A stretch of 44,821 bases of DNA, taken from Nitrospira sp. GTDB taxonomy: Bacteria > Nitrospirota > Nitrospiria > Nitrospirales > UBA8639. The stretch's first letter is position 1. The number at the start of each line of letters is the position of its first letter. Shown here piece by piece: positions 34,136 to 43,380 of the stretch. The position numbers and the translations under genes are program-made. Location: positions 1-44,821 of the forward strand of contig JAPPLK010000083.1 in NCBI GenBank assembly GCA_028819435.1, in the 5' to 3' direction. Below the pieces are notes generated by a model. That model did not search any database. It saw only the letters and a list, made by a program, of their open reading frames with translations, and had not been told where the DNA came from.

Positions 34136-34642
34136 ATGGACATTGAATCATTTGCCGGAATGTGGGGATACCTGACGTGGCTGCCGAAGTGGCTCTTGAG
34201 ACGGAAGTTTTCTGAAGAATGCATGGCCAATCTTGTGAAAGTCGATATTTTCCCCCGTCATGAAAATGTCAGCGTCAATCTGAGTCGTCCTTTTGCGACA
34301 TTTCAATTATGGTTTGAAGTAACCAACATGTCACCATTTGATGTTGAATTAGACCGCGCTCAAATCGAGTTTTGTTGTTCAGGAACCCCGCTTCATGTCC
34401 CTTACATTAAGAAAATAAAAATTAAAGCTGGAGAAACTGAAAAATTTCACGTTGATGGAGACATACCTGACAATAAAGCAGATCAAATTGCCTGCTTCTA
34501 CGATAAAGCCGACTCATCAATGTCTATGGACGTCTATTTTAATTGTCGATTGCATAATTTTGCCAAAATCTATCATCGGCTTGACGGCATAACACCGCGT
34601 TTTATTAACGAGCACGTAAGATCAAAAAATGAGATAAAATAA
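34136..34642 (+). CDS. Hypothetical protein of the accessory insert, 168 aa
   Basis: Not recognised. After MDIESFAGMWGYLTWLPKWL, which could be an amphipathic or weakly hydrophobic helix, the protein seems to be a beta-sandwich: VNLSRPFATFQLWFEVTNM, VELDRAQIEFCCSG and KKIKIKAGETEKFHVDG. The gene is clearly richer in A and T than the core genes and uses AT-ending codons that they avoid. There is no clear ribosome site. It lies downstream of the methyltransferase with a 167-base gap and may have arrived with it. No known EcoRV system needs a third protein. Confidence 0.65.
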   Translation: MDIESFAGMWGYLTWLPKWLLRRKFSEECMANLVKVDIFPRHENVSVNLSRPFATFQLWFEVTNMSPFDVELDRAQIEFCCSGTPLHVPYIKKIKIKAGETEKFHVDGDIPDNKADQIACFYDKADSSMSMDVYFNCRLHNFAKIYHRLDGITPRFINEHVRSKNEIK

Positions 34643-34651
34643 AGGGGAAAT

Positions 34652-34705
34652 ATGAAGAACAAAGAGCAGAGCGTTTTATTGATGCTGACGAGGCGCATTT
34701 GGTAA
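34652..34705 (+). CDS. Possible 17-codon ORF or gene remnant
   Basis: ATG 34652 with AAAGGGGAAAT just before it reads MKNKEQSVLLMLTRRIW then TAA. The ribosome site is good but the peptide is tiny and has no recognisable family. It lies 60 bases before purH, so it might be a leader peptide, or the remains of a gene cut off at the right edge of the insert. Confidence 0.25.
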   Translation: MKNKEQSVLLMLTRRIW

Positions 34706-34765
34706 GCTCAATTTCCACGTTTTTTCCTTTCATTCACCGTTGCAGTGACCATCGAGGGGCGAACA

Positions 34766-36316
34766 ATGGGTAAGTTGAACCATGCATTGATCAGTGTGTC
34801 CGATAAGACGGGCGTTGTGGATTTTGCCAAAGGATTGGTTGAACTCGGCGGCACCATTCTCTCCACGGGAGGGACGGCCCATGCCATACGCACGGCCGGA
34901 CTGCCGGTCACGGAAGTTTCATCGCATACAGGATCTCCGGAGATCCTGGGGGGACGGGTCAAAACCCTGCATCCCAAGATTCACGGGGGGCTGCTGGGCC
35001 GGCGAGGGCGGGTCGACGACGTTCGACAAATGCAGGAGCAAGGGATTGAGCCCATTGACCTTGTGGTAGTCAACCTCTACCCGTTCGAGTCGACCATTGC
35101 CAAACCGGATTGTACCTTCGAGGATGCCATCGAGAATATCGATATTGGTGGTCCGTCCATGCTCCGGTCCGCTGCCAAGAATCATGCGGACGTCGTCGTG
35201 GTGGTCGATCCTGGCGACTATGGTCGCGTGTTGGAGGCGTTGCAGTCAGGGGCTGTCCCGTTGACGCTTCGCCGTGAGTTGGCCAGGAAAGTGTTCCAGC
35301 ACACCTCGCGGTACGACGGCCTGATCGCAAATTATTTAAGCCGGCAGGACGATGGAGCAGACAAATTTCCGGCACGCTTGTCAATCACGTATGAACGGGC
35401 CAAAATCCTGCGATACGGGGAAAATCCGCATCAGGAAGGAGCGTTTTACCGGGAGACCGGCAGCACGGAACCCTCGATTTCCCTGGGCCGTCAACTGCAC
35501 GGCAAGGCCATGTCCTATAACAATTACCTGGACGCCAATTCGGCGTTGGAGTTGGCGAAAGAATTCGATGATGGGGCCGTGGTCATCATCAAACACAATA
35601 ATCCGTGTGGCGTGGCCTTGGGGGCGACTCCGGTCGAAGCCTATCGAAAGGCCAGGGAAACTGACCCGGTTTCTGCCTTCGGAGGGGTAATTGCCTCCAA
35701 CCGGCCCGTGGACCTGGACATGGCCAAGGAAGTGACGTCAACGTTCGTCGAAGTCCTGATTGCTCCTGAGTTCACCGACGAGGCCGTGGCCGAGTTGCAA
35801 CGGAAAAAAGACTTGCGGCTGTTGACGGTGGGTTCGCTCGAAGACCGGACCCGTGACGGCTATGATTTGAAAAAACTCGTCGGGGGACTGATCCTGCAGG
35901 ATCGTGACCTGGGTGTCCTCGCGGACCTGAAAACCTTGGCGGTTCCGACCAAACGAAAGCCTACGGATGACGAATACGCAGCCTGTGCCTTTGCGTGGAA
36001 GGTGTGCAAACACGTGAAATCCAACGCTATTGTGTTTGCCAATGCTACGCAAACCGTGGGTGTCGGGGCCGGTCAGATGAGTCGCGTCGATTCCGTCAAA
36101 TTGGCCGGGATGAAAGCCAACCTGCCGATCAAAGGGTGCGTCATGGCCTCGGATGCCTTTTTCCCGTTCCGGGACGGACTCGATGCGGCTGTCAAGGCAG
36201 GTGTGACCGCAGTCATCCAACCGGGCGGCAGTATCCGGGACGAAGAAGTGGTCAAGGCTGCCGACGAACAGGACGTGGCGATGATCATGACGGGTATGCG
36301 CCACTTCAGGCATTAA
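34766..36316 (+). CDS. purH: Bifunctional AICAR transformylase / IMP cyclohydrolase
   Basis: 516 aa, the last two steps of IMP synthesis. The N-terminal cyclohydrolase (MGS-like) domain includes HALISVSDKTGVVDFAKGL and LGGRVKTLHPKIHGGLLGRR. The C-terminal transformylase has ERAKILRYGENPHQ, MSYNNYLDANSAL, the catalytic KHNNPCG motif, and ends in DVAMIMTGMRHFRH. ATG 34766 follows GAGGGGCG; an upstream GTG adds seven residues. purD begins 13 bases later, so the two form an operon. Length is standard. Confidence 0.97.
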   Translation: MGKLNHALISVSDKTGVVDFAKGLVELGGTILSTGGTAHAIRTAGLPVTEVSSHTGSPEILGGRVKTLHPKIHGGLLGRRGRVDDVRQMQEQGIEPIDLVVVNLYPFESTIAKPDCTFEDAIENIDIGGPSMLRSAAKNHADVVVVVDPGDYGRVLEALQSGAVPLTLRRELARKVFQHTSRYDGLIANYLSRQDDGADKFPARLSITYERAKILRYGENPHQEGAFYRETGSTEPSISLGRQLHGKAMSYNNYLDANSALELAKEFDDGAVVIIKHNNPCGVALGATPVEAYRKARETDPVSAFGGVIASNRPVDLDMAKEVTSTFVEVLIAPEFTDEAVAELQRKKDLRLLTVGSLEDRTRDGYDLKKLVGGLILQDRDLGVLADLKTLAVPTKRKPTDDEYAACAFAWKVCKHVKSNAIVFANATQTVGVGAGQMSRVDSVKLAGMKANLPIKGCVMASDAFFPFRDGLDAAVKAGVTAVIQPGGSIRDEEVVKAADEQDVAMIMTGMRHFRH

Positions 36317-36329
36317 GGCGGCAACCCTG

Positions 36330-37598
36330 ATGAAAATCCTGGTCATCGGCGGTGGAGGGCGCGAGCATGCATTGGTCTGGAAGCTCGCCTCGAGCCATCG
36401 AGTCAGCAAGCTCTATTGCGCACCCGGGAACGCGGGAATCAGTCAACTGGCCACGTGTGTGCCTCTTGCGGCGACGGACCTGATCGGTCTGAAAACGTTT
36501 GCCGAACAGGAGGCCGTGGATCTCACTGTAGTCGGTCCCGAAGCGCCGCTGGCACTGGGTATCGCGGACCTGTTTCGAGAAAACAAACTCAAGGTCTTCG
36601 GTCCGACCAGGAACGCCGCCAAGATTGAGTCCAGTAAAGCCTTCGCCAAGAACCTGATGATGCGCCAGGGGATTCCGACCGCGGAGGCGAGTACCTTCGA
36701 GAACGTCCGTCCCGCGCTGGACTACCTGGAACAATGCGCGCTCCCCATCGTCGTCAAAGCGGACGGGTTGGCCCAGGGGAAAGGCGTGGTCGTGGCCCGG
36801 ACGGCGCAGGACGCCAAGGACGCGGTCGTCAACGTGCTGGAACGTCGAGTCTTCGGCGACGCCGGCAACCGGGTGGTCATTGAAGAATGTCTCGAAGGGG
36901 AGGAACTGACCCTGATGGCATTTGCCGATGGGAAAACCGTCGTCCCCATGCTGGCCGCCCAGGATCACAAGCGGATCGGGGAGGGTGATACCGGCCCCAA
37001 TACCGGAGGCATGGGGGCCTATGCGCCGGCGCCCCTGGCCACGCCGGCCCTACGCTATGCGATCATGCGAGACGTGTTGCACCCTGCGATCGAAGGGCTG
37101 TCGCGCGTGGGCAGCCCGTTTTACGGGGTCTTGTACGCGGGTCTCATGGTCAAGGACGGGACGCCTTACGTGCTGGAATTCAATGTGCGGTTCGGCGATC
37201 CCGAGACCCAAGTGGTGTTGCCGTTGTTGAAAACGGACCTCGCCGACGTCCTCGAAGCGGTCGTGGAACACCGGTTGGACCAGGTCCATCTCGACTGGTC
37301 GGAGGAATCGTCGGTGTGTGTCGTCATGGCGTCCGGCGGGTATCCCGGCACGTATCCGAGTGGCCTGCCGATCAACGGGCTTTTGGAGGCTGCCGCCGAT
37401 GACCGGGTCTCGGTCTTCCACGCCGGGACAGCCTTAAACGGCCAAGACGTCGTCACGGCCGGCGGGCGAGTGTTGGGGGTGACGGCTTGGGGGTCCTCCC
37501 TCAGGGCGGCGCGTGACCGGGCCTATGACGCGGGGAGGCACGTCACGTTTGAAGGGCACTATTTCCGAACCGATATTGCCGCACGAGTCCTGACGTAA
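36330..37598 (+). CDS. purD: Phosphoribosylamine-glycine ligase (GARS)
   Basis: 422 aa ATP-grasp enzyme of purine synthesis that joins glycine to phosphoribosylamine. The N-terminal fold is MKILVIGGGGREHALVWKL. The ATP-grasp core includes VVKADGLAQGKGVVVA, FLE-type ECLEGEELTLMAF, the ribose-phosphate block DHKRIGEGDTGPNTGGMGAY and the metal-binding LEFNVRFGDPETQ. Length is typical. It follows purH on the same strand, a common pairing. Confidence 0.97.
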   Translation: MKILVIGGGGREHALVWKLASSHRVSKLYCAPGNAGISQLATCVPLAATDLIGLKTFAEQEAVDLTVVGPEAPLALGIADLFRENKLKVFGPTRNAAKIESSKAFAKNLMMRQGIPTAEASTFENVRPALDYLEQCALPIVVKADGLAQGKGVVVARTAQDAKDAVVNVLERRVFGDAGNRVVIEECLEGEELTLMAFADGKTVVPMLAAQDHKRIGEGDTGPNTGGMGAYAPAPLATPALRYAIMRDVLHPAIEGLSRVGSPFYGVLYAGLMVKDGTPYVLEFNVRFGDPETQVVLPLLKTDLADVLEAVVEHRLDQVHLDWSEESSVCVVMASGGYPGTYPSGLPINGLLEAAADDRVSVFHAGTALNGQDVVTAGGRVLGVTAWGSSLRAARDRAYDAGRHVTFEGHYFRTDIAARVLT

Positions 37599-37624
37599 AC
37601 CATCTCCGCTTGGGTAAGACGCTC

Positions 37625-38284
37625 GTGGCCAAAATCCTTCCGGTTCCAGCAGATCCTTCTCCCTCTTTTTTTGTTCCGATTGCGGATCTCGTTCATCAAG
37701 GCGGCCTGCTGGCCGTCGGGACGGAAAGCTCGTACGCCCTGGCCGCATCGGCGTCCAATCCCACGGCCCTGGACCGCGTGATCAATGCGAAAGAACGGCC
37801 TTCCGGGAAACCCCTTCTCGTGCTGATCGGAGAACGGAGCCAACTCGATACCCTGGCCGGGTCCGTTCCATCCTGGTTCCACGCGATGATCAACGAATTC
37901 TGGCCCGGGCCGTTGACCGTCATCGTTCCGGCCCAACCCGGGCTTTCTCCCGTATTGACGGCAGGGACCGTGACCATCGGGATTCGAGAACCCGGATCGG
38001 CGTTTTTGCGGTCCTTATTACGTCAAACGGGTCCGTTGACCGGGACGAGCGCCAACCTGTCCGGACAACCCCCATGCCTGACCGCCGACGAGGTGGAAGT
38101 CTCACTGGGTCGTGACGTGGATCTGATTCTGGATACCGGACCGGCCACGGGAAACCGTCCTTCCACCCTGTTGAGCGTGGTGGATGGGCCGGCTATCCTC
38201 CGTGCAGGTCCGGTTTCCGTGGAAGAGATCCAACGGGTCTTGTCGAACGTCGGGCTTCTTGTTCCCGTCAGAGGACTGCCGTAA
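37625..38284 (+). CDS. Sua5/YciO/YrdC-family L-threonylcarbamoyladenylate synthase (TsaC-like)
   Basis: About 219 aa. The family makes threonylcarbamoyl-AMP for the t6A37 modification of ANN-decoding tRNAs. The motifs KERPSGKPLLVLI (nucleotide and phosphate binding) and GTSANLSGQP are present, and PGPLTVIVPA is typical. The usual TETVYGLG motif appears as GTESSYALAA, a slight departure. No C-terminal Sua5 domain follows, so it is the short TsaC type. GTG 37625 (AKILPVP) resembles family starts; a TTG five codons upstream is open. A YciO-like paralogue cannot be excluded. Confidence 0.82.
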   Translation: MAKILPVPADPSPSFFVPIADLVHQGGLLAVGTESSYALAASASNPTALDRVINAKERPSGKPLLVLIGERSQLDTLAGSVPSWFHAMINEFWPGPLTVIVPAQPGLSPVLTAGTVTIGIREPGSAFLRSLLRQTGPLTGTSANLSGQPPCLTADEVEVSLGRDVDLILDTGPATGNRPSTLLSVVDGPAILRAGPVSVEEIQRVLSNVGLLVPVRGLP

Positions 38285-38339
38285 AATAAAGGAAAAAGGA
38301 ACGTTGAGCGCGAGTGCATCGAACTATGAAAGGCTGATG

Positions 38340-39371
38340 ATGATCGATCTGCGAAGCGATACCGTGACTAAGCCGACTCCGGGCATGAGAGCCGCCATGG
38401 CTCAGGCAGAAGTGGGCGATGACGTGTACGGTGAAGATCCGACGGTCAATGCCCTGGAAGCCAAGGCTGCCCGGTTGTTGGGCAAGGACGCGGCCCTGTT
38501 CGTGCCAACCGGGGTGATGGCAAATCAACTGTGTCTTCGTCTCCATACCCGTCCGGGAGACGAGGTGCTCGTGGAAGGCACGGCCCATATTATTCGTTAT
38601 GAAGGGGGATCGGCCTCGGCCTTGTCTCAGGTCCAATTATGCTGCATCGACGGCGACCGGGGCCTTTTGACCGCTGATGGTGTGCTCGCGGCCATCCGGC
38701 CTAAAGACGTCCACAATCCCCCGACGACGCTGCTGTGCCTGGAGCAGACGCACAATTTCGGAGGGGGCTCGGTCTACCCCCTGTCCACGATCCGGGAGAT
38801 CACGAAGCTGGCGGGCGACCAGGGCCTTGCGTTGCATTTGGACGGCGCCCGGTTGTTCAATGCGGCCGTGGCCACCGGGGTATCCGCCGCCGAATTTGCG
38901 CAGCCGTTCGATACCGTGTCGTTTTGCCTGTCCAAGGGGTTGGGGGCTCCGGTCGGCTCATTGATCACCTCGACCAGGGACCGGATTGCCAAACTTCGGC
39001 GTTTGCGAAAAATGTTCGGCGGTGGCATGCGGCAAGCAGGCATTCTCGCGGCCGCGGGCCTCTATGCCTTGGAGCACCACGTGACCCGACTTCAGGAGGA
39101 CCACGAGAATGCCAAAAGTTTTGCCCTGCAACTGCAACAGGTTCCCACGGTGTACGTGGACCCTGACCACGTCGAAACGAATATCATTGTGTTCGAGGTC
39201 GTGCGAAGCGACCGTTCCACCCAGGAACTCCTGCAAGCGTTCAAGGAAAACGGGGTCCTGTTGAATGCCATCGGCGATCACCTGTTTCGTGCGGTCACCC
39301 ATTTGGACGTGTCGAATGCGGACGTGGAACAGGCGACGCACAAAATCGGCAAGGTGTTGGCAAACGCATAG
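38340..39371 (+). CDS. ltaE: Low-specificity L-threonine aldolase
   Basis: 343 aa PLP enzyme that splits threonine or allo-threonine to glycine and acetaldehyde. The start [20 protein letters not shown] and the block [13 protein letters not shown] are diagnostic. The PLP lysine is K199 in [12 protein letters not shown]. The frame opens far upstream inside the preceding gene, but the conserved start is here: ATG ATG at 38337/38340, after AAAGG. It may be linked to the preceding gene because both involve threonine or its products. Active-site residues seem complete. Confidence 0.93.
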   Translation: MIDLRSDTVTKPTPGMRAAMAQAEVGDDVYGEDPTVNALEAKAARLLGKDAALFVPTGVMANQLCLRLHTRPGDEVLVEGTAHIIRYEGGSASALSQVQLCCIDGDRGLLTADGVLAAIRPKDVHNPPTTLLCLEQTHNFGGGSVYPLSTIREITKLAGDQGLALHLDGARLFNAAVATGVSAAEFAQPFDTVSFCLSKGLGAPVGSLITSTRDRIAKLRRLRKMFGGGMRQAGILAAAGLYALEHHVTRLQEDHENAKSFALQLQQVPTVYVDPDHVETNIIVFEVVRSDRSTQELLQAFKENGVLLNAIGDHLFRAVTHLDVSNADVEQATHKIGKVLANA

Positions 39372-39389
39372 GCTACACGATGTATCATT

Positions 39390-39596
39390 ATGGCAACGCG
39401 TGACCGGGATTGGCCGGGGTATACGGTGTGGTTCTTTTGCCCCGGGTGCGAGCGGCTCTGGACGTATCAAGGCCCCGACGTGGTCGCCTTGGACCGGAAC
39501 ATGGCCTTGGGGCCGGCCGTGGCCAGTGAAGGGATTCACAGTCGAACGTGTGTGAACTGTGACGGGTCGCAAAAAGCCACGGCTGCGGAGATTTGA
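39390..39596 (+). CDS. Small CxxC-containing hypothetical protein, 68 aa
   Basis: Contains two CxxC pairs, FFCPGCERLW near residue 17 and RTCVNCDGSQ near residue 54, which could form a zinc ribbon. There is no signal or membrane segment. It starts 18 bases after the threonine aldolase on the same strand, without a strong ribosome site. Family not recognised. Confidence 0.6.
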   Translation: MATRDRDWPGYTVWFFCPGCERLWTYQGPDVVALDRNMALGPAVASEGIHSRTCVNCDGSQKATAAEI

Positions 39597-39605
39597 GTCG
39601 CTGGG

Positions 39606-40031
39606 CTATTCCAAAGGAACGGCTTTGCCCTGGACGTCGGTTTCCCCTTCCGTCACCGTGGTTTTTTCCAGGGTCCATTCCGAGGGCGTAATCGTGAGGG
39701 TGTGGCCTCTCAAGGTATAGAACTCGCCCTGTGAGATCACGAGCCGGCCATTTTCCTCAAGAGTCATGTTGAGGATTTCTTTCCCGCTGTCCTGGTGCCG
39801 CATCACCAGGCTCGTGGGACTTCGTTCGAGGGCATAGGCTTGGCCTTCATTAATCGCCAACGTGCCGTCCGTGAGTTTTGCCGGCATTTTTCCTCCCGTC
39901 TCAAACAAGGCAAAATTTACTTTCGGGAATCCGCCGGAGGGACGTGGCTCGATATCGATTTGCGGCACGCCTTCGACTTCAATCGTGCCGTTACTGTTAC
40001 GGTACAGGTGAGGTCCGATCTGAATGTCCAT
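39606..40031 (-). CDS. Hypothetical protein, 141 aa, beta-rich
   Basis: Begins MDIQIGPHLYRNSNGTIEVEG. The chain is a series of short strands: VPQIDIEPRPSGGF, FALFETGGKM, TLAINEGQAYALE, SLVMRHQDSGKEIL, RLVISQGEFYTLRG and HTLTITPSEW. It has no signal or membrane segment and looks like a small beta-barrel or jelly-roll domain. The ATG has AAGGAAC upstream. It starts 9 bases after comM on the same strand and is convergent with the CxxC gene. No function known. Confidence 0.78.
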   Translation of the reverse strand: MDIQIGPHLYRNSNGTIEVEGVPQIDIEPRPSGGFPKVNFALFETGGKMPAKLTDGTLAINEGQAYALERSPTSLVMRHQDSGKEILNMTLEENGRLVISQGEFYTLRGHTLTITPSEWTLEKTTVTEGETDVQGKAVPLE

Positions 40032-40040
40032 GAGGTTCCT

Positions 40041-41567
40041 TTAAAATGTGGTCGTTCGGTCCAGGTTCCGATACTGGATGGCCTCGGCCAGATGCGATGC
40101 TTCGATAGCCTCTGAGTCTGCCAAATCTGCAATCGTTCGCGCAACGCGCAATATCCGGCCATAGGCGCGGGCCGAGAGCCCCAAGCGGGTTACGGCCTGA
40201 TCCAGGAGTTGCTTGCCGGCCTGGTCGAGCCGGCAATGTGTTTTCATGTGCCGGGGTTTGAGTTGGGCATTCGCAAACAGGTGCTCCGCGGCATACCGTT
40301 TCGCCTGGATATGCCGGGCATCGGTCACGCGTTTTCGAATGAAGGCGGAACATTCAGACGATTGATCGTGCCCCAGGTCCGAAACCGGAACCGCGGGCAC
40401 CTCCACGTGAATGTCGAGCCGGTCCCGGAGCGGTCCTGAAAGCCGGCCTCGATACCGCCTGATCTGGTGAGGGGTACAAATACAGTCACGTGTCCGATCT
40501 CCATGGTACCCGCATGGGCAAGGGTTCATGGCAACGACCAGCATGAACCGCGCCGGATATTGGAGCGACGCATTCACCCGCGTGACGGTCACGGTCCCTT
40601 CTTCGAGCGGCTGGCGTAGACCATCCAGGACCGATCGCTTGAACTCCAGCACTTCATCCAAAAAGAGCACGCCGTTGTGCGCCAAAGAGACCTCACCCGG
40701 CCTGGGAATAGTGCCCCCTCCGATCAGGCCCGCGTCCGAGACGTTGTGATGGGGGGCGCGAAAGGGTCTCGTGGTCATCAGCGATTGATCCGTCACCAAG
40801 GTGCCGGCCACGCTATGGACCCGGGTGGTATCCAAGGCCTCCTGGATGCTGAGGGGAGGCAGGACCCCGGGTAGGCGTTGGGCTAACATGGTTTTTCCCG
40901 AACCCGGTGGTCCGATGAGCAGGACGTTGTGGCCTCCGGCTGCGGCGATTTCCAGGGCACGTTTGGCGTGGAATTGACCACGGACTTCCGAGAAGTCTTC
41001 TTCCGGTGTGGCTGAGGTCCGGAAAAACGATTGCGGGTCCGTGATGAGCCGGGTGAGCGGGTGTTGTCCCGTTAAGGCCTCCACCACTTCGGGAAGCGTC
41101 CGGGCTCCATAGACTTCGACCTGGTCAATGACCGCAGCCTCACGCGCGCTTTCGGCGGGGAGGATCAGCGGGAGTTGATTCCGGCACAGCAGGCCGATGG
41201 ACAATCCTCCCCTGATGGGTTTGATCCGGCCGTCCAGTGACAGTTCACCAACCAGCACGTAGCGTTGAGCCGTTGCCTGGTCAATGATGCCTTCGGCCAC
41301 CAACATGCCGACGGCCATGCTCAGTTCGAGTCCCGCGCCTTCTTTTTTTAAGCCGGCAGGCGCCAGGTTGACCGTAATCTTTTTTGGTGGGAGGGCGAAG
41401 CCGGTATTTTTCAGGGTCGCGCGAATACGGTCCCGGCTTTCCCTGACGGTTGCGTCGGGCAGGCCGACGATGGAAAATTGAGGAAGGCCGCCGCCGATAT
41501 CGACTTCGACCTCGATCAAATGGGCGTCGAGTCCGAGCAGTCCGGCACTGAAAACTTTTGCAAGCAC
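40041..41567 (-). CDS. comM: ComM/YifB-family Mg-chelatase-like AAA+ ATPase
   Basis: 508 aa. In competent bacteria ComM acts as a helicase for branch migration during DNA uptake. The N-terminal Lon-like domain has the YifB signature GLPQFSIVGLPDATVRESRDR. The AAA+ core has Walker A GPPGSGKTMLAQRLPG and ends in the Mg-chelatase C-terminal domain with SARAYGRILRVARTIADL. CPCGYHGD and CICTPHQIRRY in the middle form a Cys motif of the family. The start is GTG (reverse strand, 41565-41567) with a GAGG site upstream. The next gene downstream starts 9 bases later. Confidence 0.93.
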   Translation of the reverse strand: MLAKVFSAGLLGLDAHLIEVEVDIGGGLPQFSIVGLPDATVRESRDRIRATLKNTGFALPPKKITVNLAPAGLKKEGAGLELSMAVGMLVAEGIIDQATAQRYVLVGELSLDGRIKPIRGGLSIGLLCRNQLPLILPAESAREAAVIDQVEVYGARTLPEVVEALTGQHPLTRLITDPQSFFRTSATPEEDFSEVRGQFHAKRALEIAAAGGHNVLLIGPPGSGKTMLAQRLPGVLPPLSIQEALDTTRVHSVAGTLVTDQSLMTTRPFRAPHHNVSDAGLIGGGTIPRPGEVSLAHNGVLFLDEVLEFKRSVLDGLRQPLEEGTVTVTRVNASLQYPARFMLVVAMNPCPCGYHGDRTRDCICTPHQIRRYRGRLSGPLRDRLDIHVEVPAVPVSDLGHDQSSECSAFIRKRVTDARHIQAKRYAAEHLFANAQLKPRHMKTHCRLDQAGKQLLDQAVTRLGLSARAYGRILRVARTIADLADSEAIEASHLAEAIQYRNLDRTTTF

Positions 41568-41681
41568 GGCTGCCTCACGTGAGGGGTGAGCGAAACGGGG
41601 AGCGTGAGACGATTATAGTTGCGGATCTTGTGAATTTTCAACTTAACGGTCCAGTTACCGTATGCCTGATATTTCCCTTTT

Positions 41682-41844
41682 GTCATTCCCGCGAAGGTGG
41701 GAATCCAGAGTCTTTGTTGTTTGTAGTTGTAGCTGCCGCATCTCATGCGGCTTGGAGAGGCCAAGAGCAAGAAGCGCCATGAGATGGCGCGGCTACACAT
41801 GCAAAAAGAAAACCCCTGGATCCCCGATCGAGGTCGGGGATGAC
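41682..41844. repeat. Palindromic repeat (GTCATTCC family), copy A
   Basis: Outer arms: GTCATTCCCGCG with GGTGGGAATCCAGAGTCTTTG on the left, and CCTGGATCCCCGATCG with GGTCGGGGATGAC on the right. The same left end and the same GGGAATGAC type of right end occur at 43479-43575. An unrelated palindrome (41729-41796) is inserted in the middle. The rest of the 346-base gap from 41568 to 41913 has no gene. It lies between divergent comM and the 41914 gene. Confidence 0.75.
41729..41796. repeat. Second palindromic repeat nested in copy A
   Basis: Arms GTAGCTGCCGCATCTCATG (from 41729) and CATGAGATGGCGCGGCTAC (to 41796) pair imperfectly. The middle is CGGCTTGGAGAGGCCAAGAGC. The outer element is interrupted at this point, so the inner one appears to have entered later. 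Confidence 0.65.
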
Positions 41845-41913
41845 GGAAGGGGGAATTGTCAACAAATTAGTGAACACATACAGGGATGACAGGACAGTGG
41901 ATATGAGCAACGA

Positions 41914-42558
41914 ATGCGTGAGTACGAACGCGTGATGACGGCTCAGCGACTTCGAATGCATTCAGGGTGGGCTTGTTTGTGCATCCTCACGCTGTTGCTT
42001 TCGTGTTTACCGGGCGGGGTCGTCTCCGGGGTTATGGCGCAGGATGAGATTTTTATTTCACCTGCCCCGGCTCGTCCCATGAAATCCGGACGGACGCCGG
42101 CTGCTCATATCGGATCGATCATGGCCCTGTTGGCCACGTTTCACGCGGCCGGTGTGTTGCCGCCGGAATCCAGCCGTGAAGCCGATCGACTCATCCATGC
42201 GCTGATCCAATCACAGTCGCTGTTTCTCAACAATCGGGATCCCGTTGTGCGGGACGTGTTTGTCTCCGCATTGTCCGATAAATTCGGCGCGAAGAAGGCC
42301 GCGTCGTTGACGCAGGCGTTTGCCTCGCAGGGTTGGACTTCGGAAACGCTGGAAGCGCTGGTGGATTATTCCGCGTCATGGTCCCCGGCCGATACGTCGC
42401 GTTTGGCGGAAGCATTCCGTGGCTATAACCTGTCAATCACCGATTGGGCGTTCGTCAGGCAGGTCTTCGCAAAGGCCAGGGACACGCTCCTCAAACAAGG
42501 GAAGCAGGTGCATGCGGTATTCGCCGCCCAACGTGTAACTATGCCGGGCGCGAGATAA
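41914..42558 (+). CDS. Secreted or envelope hypothetical protein, 214 aa
   Basis: A hydrophobic segment (WACLCILTLLLSCLPGGVVSG, about 19-40) near the N-terminus, followed by VMAQDE, looks like a signal peptide. The mature part is helical, with PESSREADRLIHALIQSQSL and VFVSALSDKFGAKKAASL, and has no known motif. ATG 41914 is the first start; ATG 41935 gives a shorter n-region. It is convergent with the next gene and ends 3 bases before it. Not recognised. Confidence 0.65.
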   Translation: MREYERVMTAQRLRMHSGWACLCILTLLLSCLPGGVVSGVMAQDEIFISPAPARPMKSGRTPAAHIGSIMALLATFHAAGVLPPESSREADRLIHALIQSQSLFLNNRDPVVRDVFVSALSDKFGAKKAASLTQAFASQGWTSETLEALVDYSASWSPADTSRLAEAFRGYNLSITDWAFVRQVFAKARDTLLKQGKQVHAVFAAQRVTMPGAR

Positions 42559-42561
42559 AAC

Positions 42562-43314
42562 TCACCCTGACCCCCTCGTCCCTGGCCTACGCCGGATCTT
42601 CTGTTTCTTCGTTGCCTCAAGGCGGATGAAGCAAAGCGGGTCGCCGACGATGGCGGTCGGGTAGAGCTGTGCTTCCACGTGAAACGGGATCCGGTTCCGG
42701 GTGAGCCAATCCGTTATCCATGTGACTTCTTCCACTGTGGTGGAGAGAAGCCCAGGACGTGAGAGTTTGGGCAAACACGCATCCAGGAGGTCCCGGACCT
42801 GAGTTCGTTCCCGTTGAAACGCCACGGGATCAAATTGTACGGGGTCGGCGCGTCCATAAGCCAAAGCCGAGGTTTCCGGAAAACATTCCGGATCATTGAG
42901 CACGCTGGCCATCCAGAGGTGATCAAAGGTGCCACGAGCCGTTTGGGCAGGACTCGCCTGAATAGTCAACGGCAGGCCGGCACACGCCTCGTTGAGAACG
43001 TCCACTTCACGTTCCCGAAGGTTATAGGCCTCGACGGTCCGATTCATGTCAAGGGTTTCCAGCACCAGTATGGGCAGTTCAGCCACTCCCGCTCCAACGT
43101 AGAGGCTTTTTCCCTTTCGGGAAAGCCGTTGTTTGAGCGCTTCGGCGATCCTGATTCCCATGGTTTGGCATTTTTTCTTATGGGCTTTCCAAAAGGCGAC
43201 ACCGCCTGCCTCGCAATAAATATCGCCAAGCTCGTCATAGTCCAGCCTGGAAAACACGTCCTTGATCGCGTGCTTCGTTCGGGTGCCGAGAGAATGATCG
43301 TTGGCGTTTCGCAT
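42562..43314 (-). CDS. Methyltransferase-like conserved hypothetical protein, 250 aa
   Basis: The segment SLYVGAGVAELPILVLETL resembles the SAM-binding loop of Rossmann methyltransferases, and the later DHLWMASVLNDPECF fits a motif IV position. No catalytic signature identifies the substrate. The C-terminus is short and basic (KKQKIRRRPGTRG). The gene is expressed away from kdsD and convergent with 41914. I could not identify a family, so the methyltransferase assignment is a guess from fold pattern. Confidence 0.6.
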   Translation of the reverse strand: MRNANDHSLGTRTKHAIKDVFSRLDYDELGDIYCEAGGVAFWKAHKKKCQTMGIRIAEALKQRLSRKGKSLYVGAGVAELPILVLETLDMNRTVEAYNLREREVDVLNEACAGLPLTIQASPAQTARGTFDHLWMASVLNDPECFPETSALAYGRADPVQFDPVAFQRERTQVRDLLDACLPKLSRPGLLSTTVEEVTWITDWLTRNRIPFHVEAQLYPTAIVGDPLCFIRLEATKKQKIRRRPGTRGSG

Positions 43315-43380
43315 ATAGAGTAGAATAGCTTAAGATTAAAACCCTATTTATCGTTGACTCTGATTCGGAGAATATGCTGA

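Noticed and set aside
30666..34705. tRNA-Thr as attachment site of a genomic island
   Set aside because: No integrase, no second copy of the tRNA 3' end was seen near the restriction genes, and three ordinary small genes lie between.
42562..42600. CTCACCCTGACCCCC near the end of the methyltransferase-like gene as a third copy of the CCCTCTCCC hairpin unit
   Set aside because: Only part of the tail resembles the unit and no hairpin stem is present, so it may be chance or a decayed copy.
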